From Alcaligenaceae bacterium SAGV5 (GTDB taxonomy: Bacteria > Pseudomonadota > Gammaproteobacteria > Burkholderiales > Burkholderiaceae_B): 64,000 bases of DNA. The notes below the pieces were generated by a model that searched no databases, was not told the origin of the DNA, and worked only from the letters and a program-made list of their open reading frames with translations. The DNA is taken from NCBI GenBank assembly GCA_009360345.1, contig SPDP01000001.1:2170001-2234000 (forward strand), written 5' to 3'. Numbering within the stretch: the stretch's first letter is position 1; each line of letters starts with the position of its first letter. Shown here piece by piece: positions 18,981-27,851 of the stretch. Both the position numbers and the translations under genes were made by a program.

Positions 18981-19760
18981 ATGGTCGCCACGAACCAGGC
19001 GTTCCGCGCCCGCCTGCGCGAGCGCGCGCCGCTCGGCGGGACGTTCATCAAGACGCCCGCGTACCAGCATGTCGAGATCGCCGGCGGCGCCGGCCTGGAC
19101 TTCGTCGTGCTCGATGCCGAGCATGCCGTGTTCGATCCGGCCCAGCTGGACCAGTGCGTGCTGGCCGCCCGCGCCGCCGGCACCGCGGCGGTCGTGCGCC
19201 TGCCCGATCCCGGCGCCTCCAGCGTGCTGCGTGTACTGGACATGGGGGCCGCGGGCGTGCTGGTGCCGCACGTGGTCGACGCCGAGTGCGCCCGCGAGGT
19301 CGTCGCGCGGACGCGTTACGCCGATGGCGTCCGCGGCTACAGCAATTCGCCGCGCTCGGGTGGATATGGCGCGCTGCCCATGGCCCGCCACATGCGGGAG
19401 GCCGATGCCGGCGCCAGCGTGCTGTGCCAGATCGAGGACCGCGCGGGCGTGGACAACATCGCCGCGATCGCCGCCGTGCCCGGCGTCGATTGCCTGTTCA
19501 TCGGACGGGCGGACCTGGCGGTTTCCTATGGCGTGACGGAACTCGATCACCCGCTGGTCGCGCAGGCGGTCGACAAGGTGATCCAGGCCGGTGTGGCCGC
19601 CGGGGTCGCCGTGGGCATTTTCCTGCCCGATGCCGGCGCGCTGGCCGCCTACGCCGCCCGCGGCGTCAGCCTGTTCGTGATCGGTTCCGACCAGAGCTGG
19701 CTGCGCGCCGCCGCGCTGGGCCTGAACGAACGCCTGGCCACGGCCGCGCAACGCCGCTGA
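18981..19760 (+). CDS. HpcH/HpaI-family class II aldolase
   Basis: A 259-residue TIM-barrel aldolase or lyase. Typical parts are GTFIKTPAYQHVEIAGGAGLDFVVLDAEHAVFD (residues 20-52), where the His and Glu serve catalysis and metal binding. Further on are GAAGVLVPHVVDAECAREVV, YSNSPRSGGYG, CQIEDRAGVDNI with the metal-binding Glu, and LFIGRADLAVSYG. Family members cleave 4-hydroxy-2-oxo acids to pyruvate plus an aldehyde or oxoacid, the last step of meta-cleavage routes. The ATG at 18981 is 2 bp after the cupin stop. Confidence 0.88.
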   Translation: MVATNQAFRARLRERAPLGGTFIKTPAYQHVEIAGGAGLDFVVLDAEHAVFDPAQLDQCVLAARAAGTAAVVRLPDPGASSVLRVLDMGAAGVLVPHVVDAECAREVVARTRYADGVRGYSNSPRSGGYGALPMARHMREADAGASVLCQIEDRAGVDNIAAIAAVPGVDCLFIGRADLAVSYGVTELDHPLVAQAVDKVIQAGVAAGVAVGIFLPDAGALAAYAARGVSLFVIGSDQSWLRAAALGLNERLATAAQRR

Positions 19761-19796
19761 GGCCGCGGCCTTTCTTCAAACATCGGAGTGCAAACC

Positions 19797-20729
19797 ATGA
19801 ATACTTCCACCGTCGCAACACCGGCCACCGGGCTGGACCCCCGCGTCGAAAACCTCGTGCGGGGCGCCATCGACCTGCATTGCCACAGCGGCCCGTCGGT
19901 GATGGCCCGCTACCTGGACCACCTGGAGGCCATGCGGGAAGCTTCCGAGGCCGGCCTGAAGGCCGTGCTGCTGAAGGACCACTACTATTCGGCCACCCCG
20001 GTCACCTATCTGCTGAACAAGCACTTCAGCAACCTGGGCGTGCTCATGCTGTCGGGCGTGCCGCTGAACAACGCGGTGGGCGGCCTCAACGTGCACGCGG
20101 TCGAGCATGGCATCAAGCTGGGCGCGCGCCTGGTGTGGATGCCGACGTTCTCGTCGGCCAACCACATCGACCATCACAAGCAGGATCACAAGTTCACCGA
20201 GAAATTCCCGCAGACCAAGAAGAAGATGATCGATCCGGTGCCGCTCACGGTGCTGGATGCCAACGGCAAGCTCAAGGAAGAGGTCAAGGACATCCTCGAC
20301 CTGATCGCCGAGGCCGACGTGGTACTGTCGGCGGGCCACCTGCACATCTCGGAGATCTGGCCGCTGTTCGACGAGGCCCGCAAGCGGGGCGTCAAGCGCC
20401 TGCTGGTCAACCATCCCACCTACGTGGTGGATGCCACGCTCGATGACATGAAGGTGCTGGCGCGCGATGGCGTCTACATGGAGCATTCGATGTGCATGTG
20501 GGTGCCCGGCTCCAAGTTCAAGTTCTACGAGCCGGAGTTCCTGCGCCAGATCATCGAGGCCGGCACGGTGGACCGGACCATACTGGGGTCGGATCTGGGC
20601 CAGCAGGGCAATCCGCGGATCGTGGACGGTTTCCGCCACGTGATCCGCACCTGCCTGGACCTGGGCTACGGCGAGGCGGAAGTTCGTAAAATGACTTCCA
20701 CGAATGCATCCGCCCTGATGGGTATCTGA
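19797..20729 (+). CDS. Metal-dependent hydrolase, DUF6282 / amidohydrolase-like
   Basis: A 310-residue protein with an amidohydrolase-like metal site: IDLHCHSGPSVMARYLDH (HxH near residue 22), LKDHYYSATP near 58, SAGHLHISEI near 177 and LVNHPTYV near 199, ending in ILGSDLGQQGNP (possible catalytic Asp). I assign it to the DUF6282 group from this pattern. In other meta-cleavage pathways, amidohydrolase-fold enzymes (for example LigJ-type hydratases) hydrate the ring-fission product; that role is inferred here from context. GGAG 8 bp upstream supports the ATG at 19797. Confidence 0.7.
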   Translation: MNTSTVATPATGLDPRVENLVRGAIDLHCHSGPSVMARYLDHLEAMREASEAGLKAVLLKDHYYSATPVTYLLNKHFSNLGVLMLSGVPLNNAVGGLNVHAVEHGIKLGARLVWMPTFSSANHIDHHKQDHKFTEKFPQTKKKMIDPVPLTVLDANGKLKEEVKDILDLIAEADVVLSAGHLHISEIWPLFDEARKRGVKRLLVNHPTYVVDATLDDMKVLARDGVYMEHSMCMWVPGSKFKFYEPEFLRQIIEAGTVDRTILGSDLGQQGNPRIVDGFRHVIRTCLDLGYGEAEVRKMTSTNASALMGI

Positions 20730-20737
20730 GGAGAGGT

Positions 20738-21604
20738 ATGAGGACCAGCGCCGCAAAGAAGACGGAACCGGAAGCACCCGCGCCCTCGGCCAAGGGGGCG
20801 GGGCCCGCGCTGCTGGAGTCGGTGGCCATCGTCTTCACGATACTCGATCAACTGGCCGCGGCACGACGCCCGCTGGGCGTGACCGAGCTGGCGCTGGCCA
20901 TCGACGAACCCAAGCCGCGCGTCTACCGGCACCTGGCTTCCCTGCGGCAGCTCGGCGTCGTCGAACAGGACCTGGTCAGCGAGAAATACCGGCTGGGCGC
21001 CAAGCTGGTGTCCTACGGAACGGCCGCGGGCGAGCAGTTCGACCTGCGGCTGATCGCTGATCCCTACCTGACGCAGCTGCGCGACCAGACCAGCCAGACC
21101 GCGTTGCTGTCCGCGGTCACCGAGGACTCGGCGCTGGTCATCTCGTCGGTGGAGTCGACCAACCAGGTCTGCATCACCGTCAAGCCCGGCAACCGCGTGC
21201 CGCATCACTGCTCGGCCCAGGGCAGGATCGTGCTGGCCTACTGCGATCCCGCCACGCAGCGCAAGATCCTCCGGCGCGAGCTGCAGGCCTATACCGACCG
21301 TTCCATGGTCGAGCCGGCGCGCATCCTGGAACGGCTGGCGCTGATACGCGAGCGGCTGTTTGAAGAAGCCAATGGCGAGGTGCTCGAAGGCATCAACGTG
21401 CTGGCCGCGCCCATCTTCCGCGGCGCCGAGAAGGGCGACGAACTGATGGGCATCATAGGCGTGATCGGCGCGAGCAAGGACGTACCCTCGCCACCGCCGC
21501 CCGGCATGGTGAAGCTGGTCCAGCAGGCGGCGGCGGCACTGACCGAACGCCTGAACGGGGTTTCCTACAAGCACCTGGGGCTGGCCGGCGCCGGTAAGAA
21601 TTGA
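20738..21604 (+). CDS. IclR family transcriptional regulator
   Basis: A 288-residue regulator. The N-terminal winged helix covers about residues 26-90 (LLESVAIVFTILDQLAAARRPLGVTELALAI then KPRVYRHLASLRQLGVVEQ). The effector domain follows (VTEDSALVISSVESTNQVCITVKPGNRVPHHCSAQGRIVLAY). IclR proteins bind small aromatic or carboxylic acids and usually control the adjacent operon. GAGGAG precedes the ATG. It sits inside the operon it probably controls, 8 bp after the hydrolase gene, which would give autoregulation through the inverted repeats at 17386-17423. Confidence 0.9.
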   Translation: MRTSAAKKTEPEAPAPSAKGAGPALLESVAIVFTILDQLAAARRPLGVTELALAIDEPKPRVYRHLASLRQLGVVEQDLVSEKYRLGAKLVSYGTAAGEQFDLRLIADPYLTQLRDQTSQTALLSAVTEDSALVISSVESTNQVCITVKPGNRVPHHCSAQGRIVLAYCDPATQRKILRRELQAYTDRSMVEPARILERLALIRERLFEEANGEVLEGINVLAAPIFRGAEKGDELMGIIGVIGASKDVPSPPPPGMVKLVQQAAAALTERLNGVSYKHLGLAGAGKN

Positions 21605-21645
21605 AGCGGCCGGGGCGTGCCCCGCCGCAATCCTGAGAGAATTCC

Positions 21646-22698
21646 ATGTCCAGACTCGACGTGGCGGTGGGAACGCTGCCCTTGAAGAATCCCGTGATCT
21701 GCGGATCGGGGGAACACACCATGACGGCCGACGGCATTCGCGCCGCCCTGAGGGCGGGCGTGGGGGCCGTGGTCGCCAAGTCCGTCAATGAGTCGGCCGC
21801 GGCCAGGCAGCAGTTGGACCGCACCGACTATGCGCTGCTGGGCAGCGACTGGCGGCGGCTGCCGTGGGATTTCGCGCCACCGGCCGATGCGCAGCTGCTG
21901 TGCCGCTCGGGCCTGATCCAGTTGGAGTTCGAGCCCTGGATGGAGCAGTTGGTCGCGCTGGATCGCGAAGCCGCGGCACAGGGCGCCTACGTGATCCCCA
22001 GCCTGATCCTGAGCGATCTCGAACAGTGCGCGCGCTACGCGCGTGCGGTCGAGCAGATGGGACTGCGGGTGCTGGAAGTGAACATCGGCGCGCCCCATGG
22101 CGAGGAAGCCGCGCGCGGCGCCATCGTGCTCGAACGCAGCAGCGAACGCATCACCACCATCGTCCGCACGCTGCGCGCCGCGACGCGGCTGCCGCTGTGG
22201 ATCAAGCTGACCGGCCAGAGCGAGGACGTCGCGGCCCTGGCCGACGCGGCCAGGCAGGCGGGCGCGGACGCGGTCGTGATGATGGGGCGCTTCATGGGCT
22301 TCCTGCCCGATCTGGACACCGAAGCGCCCGTGCTGGGCACTTCCGCCGCGCTGGGCGGCGGCTGGGCGCTGCCGCTGACGGCGCGCTGGCTGGCGCTGAG
22401 CCGCAAGCGGCTCGGGCCGGATTACCCTCTGCTGGCCACCAACGGCGCGCGCAACGGCCATGACGTGGCCCGGTTCCTGCTGGCGGGCGCCTGCGCCACC
22501 GAGATGACCTCGGCCGTGTTCACCGGCGGCTACGAGGTGCTGGCGCGCAGCGTGCGCGAACTGGACGAGTACGTGCAGAGCCGGGGCAAGCGCGCCGCCG
22601 ACCTGCTGGGCGTGGCGGCCGACCGGCTGGCGTCGTACGCCGACCAGGACTCGCGCCCCGGGTACTGGCAGACCTTCGTGCCGCCCGCGGCGGCCTGA
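21646..22698 (+). CDS. Dihydroorotate dehydrogenase-like flavoprotein
   Basis: A 350-residue FMN-type TIM barrel related to class 1 dihydroorotate dehydrogenase and the pyrimidine-binding half of dihydropyrimidine dehydrogenase. Supporting segments are LPLKNPVICGSGEHT at residues 10-24, GVGAVVAKSVNES, VLEVNIGAPHGEE near 143, WIKLTGQSEDV, and TNGARNGHDVARFLLAGA near 265. It lacks the iron-sulfur domain of dihydropyrimidine dehydrogenase. Its place as last gene of an aromatic-type operon, with pyrimidine synthesis genes absent, suggests reduction or oxidation of a pathway intermediate. The substrate is unknown. Confidence 0.75.
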   Translation: MSRLDVAVGTLPLKNPVICGSGEHTMTADGIRAALRAGVGAVVAKSVNESAAARQQLDRTDYALLGSDWRRLPWDFAPPADAQLLCRSGLIQLEFEPWMEQLVALDREAAAQGAYVIPSLILSDLEQCARYARAVEQMGLRVLEVNIGAPHGEEAARGAIVLERSSERITTIVRTLRAATRLPLWIKLTGQSEDVAALADAARQAGADAVVMMGRFMGFLPDLDTEAPVLGTSAALGGGWALPLTARWLALSRKRLGPDYPLLATNGARNGHDVARFLLAGACATEMTSAVFTGGYEVLARSVRELDEYVQSRGKRAADLLGVAADRLASYADQDSRPGYWQTFVPPAAA

Positions 22699-22722
22699 GC
22701 CGTTGTCGGGAACCGCTGGTGC

Positions 22723-23553
22723 TCAGTCTTCTTCGAGCACCAGCAGGCCGTAGCCCGTGAGCATGGGCGCGGCATAGTATCTGCGTACCACGCGTACCTC
22801 GTTCGCGAGCGTGCCGCGCATGGCCAGCCACATCATGACCTCGACGCTTTCCACGCCGCCGTTGATCATCATGTCCTCGTGCGAGATGTGGCTCAGGGCT
22901 TCGGCGTCGGACGCCAGGCGTTCCATGAAGACCTGGTCCCAATCGGGATTGACGAAGCCGAAGCGCCGGCCGCTGAGCTGATGCGACAGTCCGCCCGTCC
23001 CCATCACGGCCACGCGAAGATCCTGGTCGAACGAGGCGACCGCCTCGCGGATCGCCCGGCCCAGCAGGTAGCAGCGCCGGGCCGTGGGCAGCGGATGCTG
23101 GATGACGTTGATCTGTACCGGAATCACAGGCACGGTCCAGCGGTCGTCCGTCAGGAAAGGCAGCGGAGACAGGATGCCGTGGTCGATCTGGCTTTCCTGG
23201 CAGATGGTCATGTCGAAACCATTGCCCACCAGCGAGCGGGCCACGTGCATGGCCAGGGCGGGATGGCCGGGCAGATCGGGAAAGTCGCGCTTGCCCCAGC
23301 CCTCGTCGGCGATGGGATGGGGATCGCCCACGCCGATGGCGAAGGTGGGATAGGCGTCGAAGAAGAACTGGTTCAGGTGGTCGTTGTAGAACACGACGAT
23401 GACGTCGGGCCGAGCCTGTTTGAGCCACTGCTTGGCCGCGTCGAACTGCGTGAACAAGTCTTTCCATTCCGGTTCGTCACGCTTGTCCGTGTCGAAGGCG
23501 CGCGCGAGTGAAGGGGCGTGGGAGGCGCCGATGCCGCCGATGATTCGTGCCAT
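22723..23553 (-). CDS. Extradiol ring-cleavage dioxygenase, LigB-type catalytic (beta) subunit
   Basis: A 276-residue class III extradiol dioxygenase subunit, like protocatechuate 4,5-dioxygenase LigB. The iron ligands correspond to H12 (GASHAPSL), H59 (YNDHLNQFF) and a glutamate in GGVESVEVMMW (about 235-238). The catalytic acid/base His is in GTGGLSHQL (H191). These enzymes open catechol-type rings next to the diol (meta cleavage) with Fe(II) and O2. The alpha subunit gene lies 48 bp upstream on the same strand. The exact aromatic substrate is not determinable. Confidence 0.88.
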   Translation of the reverse strand: MARIIGGIGASHAPSLARAFDTDKRDEPEWKDLFTQFDAAKQWLKQARPDVIVVFYNDHLNQFFFDAYPTFAIGVGDPHPIADEGWGKRDFPDLPGHPALAMHVARSLVGNGFDMTICQESQIDHGILSPLPFLTDDRWTVPVIPVQINVIQHPLPTARRCYLLGRAIREAVASFDQDLRVAVMGTGGLSHQLSGRRFGFVNPDWDQVFMERLASDAEALSHISHEDMMINGGVESVEVMMWLAMRGTLANEVRVVRRYYAAPMLTGYGLLVLEED

Positions 23554-23601
23554 GTCCGAGTCTTTGTCAGGAGCCGTTCGAGCCGTCCGCCGTGGCGGCG
23601 G

Positions 23602-23982
23602 TCAGCCTTGTTGTTGATGGAGGAGCCGGGTCTGCATGAATTGCTCGAAGCTTTCCCCGCGGATTTTCGCGCCTTCCTGAAGCAGGCTGACGCCCAGCGT
23701 GCCGGCCAGCTTGACCAGGGCGTACTGATTGGCGCCGGCGGCCTGCAGGCCGAACCAGTCCTGGTCGAGGACCAGCCTGATGTGCGCGTCGTCCAGTCCG
23801 AGCCGGCGCATGTAGCCCTCCTGGTCCGCCAGGAAGGCCTGTCGGTTGGCGGCCTGTGTCATCGACCGCGCGAGCTGGTTCAACCGGTAGCCCGCCCGCG
23901 ACTGTTCCAGGCCGAAGGGCAGGGAATTGGGGGGCGACAAGGCTTCCGTCCGCTGTCTCCCGGCGATGGCTTTATCATTCAT
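23602..23982 (-). CDS. Protocatechuate 4,5-dioxygenase-type alpha (LigA) subunit
   Basis: A small helical protein of 126 residues matching LigA, which caps the active site of LigB. Diagnostic segments are LNQLARSMTQAANRQAFLADQEGYMRRLGL (residues about 34-63) and VLDQDWFGLQAAGANQYALVKLAGTLG (about 71-97). It is the first gene of a ligA-ligB pair reading away from a divergent Bug receptor gene; the 140-bp gap contains a direct repeat likely used by a regulator. The N-terminal 25 residues are not conserved. Confidence 0.88.
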   Translation of the reverse strand: MNDKAIAGRQRTEALSPPNSLPFGLEQSRAGYRLNQLARSMTQAANRQAFLADQEGYMRRLGLDDAHIRLVLDQDWFGLQAAGANQYALVKLAGTLGVSLLQEGAKIRGESFEQFMQTRLLHQQQG

Positions 23983-23983
23983 T

Positions 23984-24032
23984 TTGTTTCTTTCAGGAAT
24001 ACGTTGTTCTTTTCAGTGACAAATAATACACT
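23984..24032. promoter_or_regulatory. Divergent ligAB/bug control region with 13-bp direct repeats
   Basis: Direct repeats TTGTTTCTTTCAG (23984-23996) and TTGTTCTTTTCAG (24004-24016), 20 bp apart (two helical turns). A possible plus-strand promoter is TTGTTC (24004-24009), 17 bp, TACACT (24027-24032), so the second repeat covers the -35. The 10-mer TTGTTCTTTT is also found in the operator region at 17414-17423, suggesting a shared regulator, plausibly the IclR protein encoded at 20738. Confidence 0.45.
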
Positions 24033-24122
24033 GGGTGAAAGGGGGGAGCAATCCGCTTGTGGCGAGCGGAATCCCGGAATTCCTCGGTGGCGACATTCAT
24101 CTACAAGAAAGGAACGGCAATC

Positions 24123-25100
24123 ATGTCAGCGCAAAAATTCTTCCTGCACGCCATGGCGGCGGCCATGGCCCTGGGAAGCGGCCAGGTCGCCCTGGCTCAA
24201 TCCTACCCGGCTGCTCCGGTGAAGATCATCGTGCCCTTCGCCGCCGGAGGCGGCGTGGACCAGGTCGCCCGCATGCTGGCCTCGCACTGGCAGACCGCGT
24301 TCAAGGGCAATTTCATCGTCGAGAACCGGCCGGGTGCCAGCACCTTCATCGCCGCCGAGGCCGTGGCGCGCGCGGTGCCCGACGGCACGACCCTGCTGCT
24401 GACCACGCAGAGCACGTTCGTCATCAATCCCCTTTTGTTCAAGGAAATGCCCTACAAGGCATCGGACTTCGTTCCCGTCGGGCGCATCTCGGTCGTGCCG
24501 TCTTTCTTCACGGTGGCGGCGGGCAGCCCGTACAAGTCGCTGGCCGAGCTGGTGGCCGGCGCCAAGGAACATCCTGGATCGTTGTCCTATGCGTCGGCCG
24601 GTGCCGGAACGGCGGGCCACCTGGGCTTCGAGCTGCTCAACCACCGCGTGGGCACGAAAATGATCCACGCGCCCTACAAGTCGTACGCGGCGTCGATGCC
24701 GGATGTGGTCTCCGGCCGGGTGACTTCCATCATGGCGGACCTGCCCGTCATCAATAACCTGTTGCAGGCTGGCAAGGTCCGGCTGCTGGCGGCGTCCACG
24801 GCCCAGCGTTCGGAGTTCATGCCTGACGTGCCGTCCGTCAACGAGGCCCTGGGCATCAAGGACTTCAGCGTTGCCAACTGGTTCGCGGTGTACGCGCCCA
24901 AAGGCACGCCCGCCGACGTGGCCGACCGGTTGAGCAAGGAGATCGAACAGTTCACGCGTTCGCCGGAAGGGGCGGCCAAGCTCAAGGCCATCGGCCATAC
25001 CCCGGCGGCGTCCTCGCCCCAGGGGCTGGCCGAATTGGAGCGGGCCGAGTCCGCGAACTGGGCGCCGTTGATCAAGAGCCTGAATCTCAAAATGGATTGA
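24123..25100 (+). CDS. Bug family tripartite tricarboxylate transporter receptor
   Basis: A 325-residue periplasmic TctC/Bug-type binding protein. The signal peptide cleaves near residue 25 (QVALAQ|SYPAAP). Family motifs are VKIIVPFAAGGGVDQVARML, FIVENRPGASTFIAAEAVARAVPDGTTLL and MIHAPYKSYAASMPDVVSGRV. AGGAA upstream supports the ATG at 24123. It is divergent from ligA-ligB, so it probably binds the dioxygenase pathway's aromatic acid or a related acid. Membrane subunits are absent here. It is convergent with metY, with a strong hairpin in between. Confidence 0.88.
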   Translation: MSAQKFFLHAMAAAMALGSGQVALAQSYPAAPVKIIVPFAAGGGVDQVARMLASHWQTAFKGNFIVENRPGASTFIAAEAVARAVPDGTTLLLTTQSTFVINPLLFKEMPYKASDFVPVGRISVVPSFFTVAAGSPYKSLAELVAGAKEHPGSLSYASAGAGTAGHLGFELLNHRVGTKMIHAPYKSYAASMPDVVSGRVTSIMADLPVINNLLQAGKVRLLAASTAQRSEFMPDVPSVNEALGIKDFSVANWFAVYAPKGTPADVADRLSKEIEQFTRSPEGAAKLKAIGHTPAASSPQGLAELERAESANWAPLIKSLNLKMD

Positions 25101-25119
25101 GGCGGGCCGGGACGCCGGG

Positions 25120-25146
25120 CGGGAAGGCAGCCTGGCTGCCTTCCCG
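25120..25146. terminator. Bidirectional hairpin between bug and metY
   Basis: A perfect 11-bp stem CGGGAAGGCAG, loop CCTGG, CTGCCTTCCCG between two converging genes. There is no good T run on either side, so it may work as a Rho-assisted or processing hairpin rather than a classic intrinsic terminator. Confidence 0.55.
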
Positions 25147-25151
25147 TCTGG

Positions 25152-26426
25152 TCAGGCCGCGGCCAGCGCCTGCTCCAGGTCGGCGATCAGGTCGTCCAGG
25201 TGCTCGATGCCGATCGACAGCCGCAGCATGTCCTCGCTGACGCCGGCCTTCTTCAACTCGTCGGCGTCCAGCTGGCGGTGGGTGGTGGAGGCAGGGTGCG
25301 TGGCCAGCGAGCGCGCGTCGCCGATGTTGACCAGCCGCGTGAAGAGCTTGAGCGCGTCCAGCACCCGGGCGCCGGCTTCGCGGCCGCCGGTCTTCAATCC
25401 GAACGACAGGATGCCCGAGGCGCGTCCCCCCATGTAGCGTTGGGCCAGATGATGGTCGGGGTGGCCTGACAGCCCCGCGTAGTTGACCCAGCCCACCTTG
25501 GGATGGTCCTGCAGGTATTGGGCGATGGCCTGGCTGTTGTCGCAGATGCGGTCCATGCGCAGGGGCAGGGTCTCGATGCCTTGCAGCACCAGGAAGGCGT
25601 TGAAGGGCGACAGCGCCGCGCCGGTGTTGCGCAGCGGCACGACGCGCGCGCGGCCGATGAAGGCCGCTTCGCCCAGGGCTTCGGTGTAGACCACGCCGTG
25701 GTACGAGACGTCGGGCTCGTTCAGCCGGCGGAAGCGGTCCTTGTGCTTCGCCCAGGGGAATTTCCCGCTGTCCACGATGGCGCCGGCCATGCTGTTGCCG
25801 TGGCCGCCCATGTACTTGGTCAGCGCGTGCACCACGATGTCGGCGCCGTGCTCGAACGGACGGCACAGATAGGGGCTGGGCACGGTGTTGTCCACGATCA
25901 GCGGGATGCCGTGGGCGTGCGCGATGTCCGCCAGGGCGGCGATGTCGGTGACGTTGCCCAGGGGGTTGCCCACCGATTCGCAGAAGATGGCTTTGGTCCG
26001 CGCGTCGATCAGCGGGGCGAACGACGCGGGGTCGGACGGATCGGCGAAACGGGTTTCCAGTCCCTGTTGGGGGAACGTATGGGCGAACAGGTTGTAGGTG
26101 CCGCCGTACAAGGTGCTGGCCGCGACGATGTTGTCGCCGGCTTCGGCGATGGTTTGTATCGCGTACGAGATCGCCGCCATGCCCGAGGCCAGGGCCAGGG
26201 CGCCCACGCCGCCTTCCAGCGCGGCCACGCGCTTCTCCAGCACGTCGTTGGTGGGGTTCATGATGCGGGTGTAGATGTTGCCCGGCACCTTTAGGTCGAA
26301 CAGGTCGGCGCCGTGCTGGGCGCTGTCGAAGGAATACGCCACCGTCTGGTAGATGGGCACGGCCACCGCGTGGGTCGTGGGGTCCGGGCTGTAGCCGGCG
26401 TGTACCGCCAGGGTCTCGATTTTCAT
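25152..26426 (-). CDS. metY: O-acetylhomoserine aminocarboxypropyltransferase (sulfhydrylase)
   Basis: PLP enzyme of the Cys/Met-metabolism family (424 residues), which makes homocysteine from O-acetylhomoserine and sulfide in methionine synthesis. Motifs are the start [46 protein letters not shown], the cofactor Asp in [21 protein letters not shown], the PLP lysine in [13 protein letters not shown] (about residue 202), and [18 protein letters not shown] at the end. The length of about 425 favours MetY over the shorter cystathionine enzymes. A -10-like CATAAT lies in the 94-bp upstream gap, so it probably has its own promoter. Confidence 0.93.
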   Translation of the reverse strand: MKIETLAVHAGYSPDPTTHAVAVPIYQTVAYSFDSAQHGADLFDLKVPGNIYTRIMNPTNDVLEKRVAALEGGVGALALASGMAAISYAIQTIAEAGDNIVAASTLYGGTYNLFAHTFPQQGLETRFADPSDPASFAPLIDARTKAIFCESVGNPLGNVTDIAALADIAHAHGIPLIVDNTVPSPYLCRPFEHGADIVVHALTKYMGGHGNSMAGAIVDSGKFPWAKHKDRFRRLNEPDVSYHGVVYTEALGEAAFIGRARVVPLRNTGAALSPFNAFLVLQGIETLPLRMDRICDNSQAIAQYLQDHPKVGWVNYAGLSGHPDHHLAQRYMGGRASGILSFGLKTGGREAGARVLDALKLFTRLVNIGDARSLATHPASTTHRQLDADELKKAGVSEDMLRLSIGIEHLDDLIADLEQALAAA

Positions 26427-26520
26427 GGGGCTGTCTCCGCAGGTTCCGCTTCGATAAACGGCGCATTATGCGCGAGGATGCGCATCGGAAACAGCCCCCC
26501 GGGAGGAGACGGCCTGCGCC

Positions 26521-27498
26521 TTATTCCATCTTGATTCCGCGCGATTCGATCAGCTCGCGTCCGCTCTTGATTTCCGAGGCGAGATAGTCGCGCAGTTCGG
26601 CGGGCGATCCGCCTATGGGCTCGGCGCCGATCGAGGCCAGGGTGTTCCGCACCTTGGGCGTCTTGAGTGCATCGCGCATGGCTTGGTTCAGTTTGTCGAC
26701 GACGGCGGGCGGCGTGCCGGCCGGCGCGAAGGCGGCGAACCACGGCGTCAGTTCGTAGCCGGGCAGGCCGGCTTCGGCCACCGTCGGCACGTTGGGCAAC
26801 GCGGCCGAGCGCTTCCCGGTGGTGACCGCGATGGCGACGAGCTTGCCGGCATCGATGTGCGGCTTGGACGAGGTAATGCTGTCGAACATGTAGTCGACCT
26901 GCCCGCCGAGCATGTCGGCGATCGCCGGGCCGCTGCCCTTGTAGGGCACGTGCAGCATCTGCACGCCGGCCATCTTGGCGAAGAGCTCGCCCGCCAGGTG
27001 GATGGAGGTGCCCACGCCGGCCGAGGCATAGGTGTACTTGCCGGGGTGCGCCTTGGCGAGCGCGATGACTTCCGGCACGGTCTTGGCCTGGATGCGCTGC
27101 GGATTGACCACCAGTACATTGGGCACGACGGCCAGCAGCGAGATGGGGGTGAAGTCCTTGACCGGATCGTAGGCCATGTCCGGATAAAGCGCGGGGTTCA
27201 CCGCCATGCCGTTGGCGACGATCATGATGGTGTAGCCGTCCGGTTTCGCGCGCGCCACCGCGGTGGCGCCGATGTTGCCGCCGGCGCCCGCGCGGTTCTC
27301 GATCACGAAGGACTGGCCCAGGTTCTTGCCCATGGCTTCGCCCAGCGTGCGGGCGATGTTGTCCATGGCCCCGCCCGGCGGGAACGGAACGATCCAGCGG
27401 ACGGGGCGGTCCGGGTAGCCGTCGCCCGCGGCCGCGGCGAACGGCAGGGCGAGCAGGGCGGCGAAGGCCAGGGCGGTTGTCTTGTGCAGGGGTTTCAT
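26521..27498 (-). CDS. Bug family tripartite tricarboxylate transporter receptor
   Basis: A 325-residue TctC/Bug receptor with a signal peptide ending near residue 24 (LPFAAAAGDG). Motifs are YPDRPVRWIVPFPPGGAMDNIARTL, FVIENRAGAGGNIGATAVARAKPDGYTI, MLHVPYKGSGPAIADMLGG and GYELTPWFAAFAPAGTP. It is third in a catB-catC-bug unit (48 bp after catC), so it may import or sense an aromatic acid or muconate-type acid funnelled to the cat pathway. Confidence 0.88.
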   Translation of the reverse strand: MKPLHKTTALAFAALLALPFAAAAGDGYPDRPVRWIVPFPPGGAMDNIARTLGEAMGKNLGQSFVIENRAGAGGNIGATAVARAKPDGYTIMIVANGMAVNPALYPDMAYDPVKDFTPISLLAVVPNVLVVNPQRIQAKTVPEVIALAKAHPGKYTYASAGVGTSIHLAGELFAKMAGVQMLHVPYKGSGPAIADMLGGQVDYMFDSITSSKPHIDAGKLVAIAVTTGKRSAALPNVPTVAEAGLPGYELTPWFAAFAPAGTPPAVVDKLNQAMRDALKTPKVRNTLASIGAEPIGGSPAELRDYLASEIKSGRELIESRGIKME

Positions 27499-27546
27499 CG
27501 TTGTCTCCGATGGGAATAGTAGATATGGATGGGCCGCCGGGGGCGT

Positions 27547-27825
27547 TCAGTGGATGGATGAAGGATGGCGGGCCAGCGGCGTGACGTGGATTTCCATGTA
27601 GGGAAACAGCGGCAGCGACGACAGCAGCGTGTGCAGCTCGTCGTTGTCCGCCACGTCGAAGATGCTGTAGTTGGCGTACTCGCCGACCACGCGGTAGAGG
27701 TGCGGCCACTTGCCCTGCCGTTGCAGGCCCTGGGAATAGGCCTTCTCGGTGGCCTTCAGCGCATCGGCTTCTTCCTTGGGCATGGACGGCGGCATGCGGA
27801 CGTCCATGCGGACGAGGAACAACAT
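27547..27825 (-). CDS. catC: Muconolactone delta-isomerase CatC
   Basis: A 92-residue enzyme converting muconolactone to 3-oxoadipate enol-lactone in the catechol branch of the beta-ketoadipate pathway. It matches the family from MLFLVRMDVRMP through QGLQRQGKWPHLYRVVGEYANYSIFDVADNDELHTLLSSLPLFPYM to the end ARHPSS. AGGAG 7-11 bp upstream fixes the ATG at 27825 rather than the longer open frame. It lies 26 bp after catB. Confidence 0.92.
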   Translation of the reverse strand: MLFLVRMDVRMPPSMPKEEADALKATEKAYSQGLQRQGKWPHLYRVVGEYANYSIFDVADNDELHTLLSSLPLFPYMEIHVTPLARHPSSIH

Positions 27826-27851
27826 GGGAATCTCCTGGTGATGGGGGCGCT

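Noticed and set aside
25087..26466. A 459-codon minus-strand frame overlapping metY
   Set aside because: A frame-shifted reading of metY; the metY frame has all catalytic motifs.
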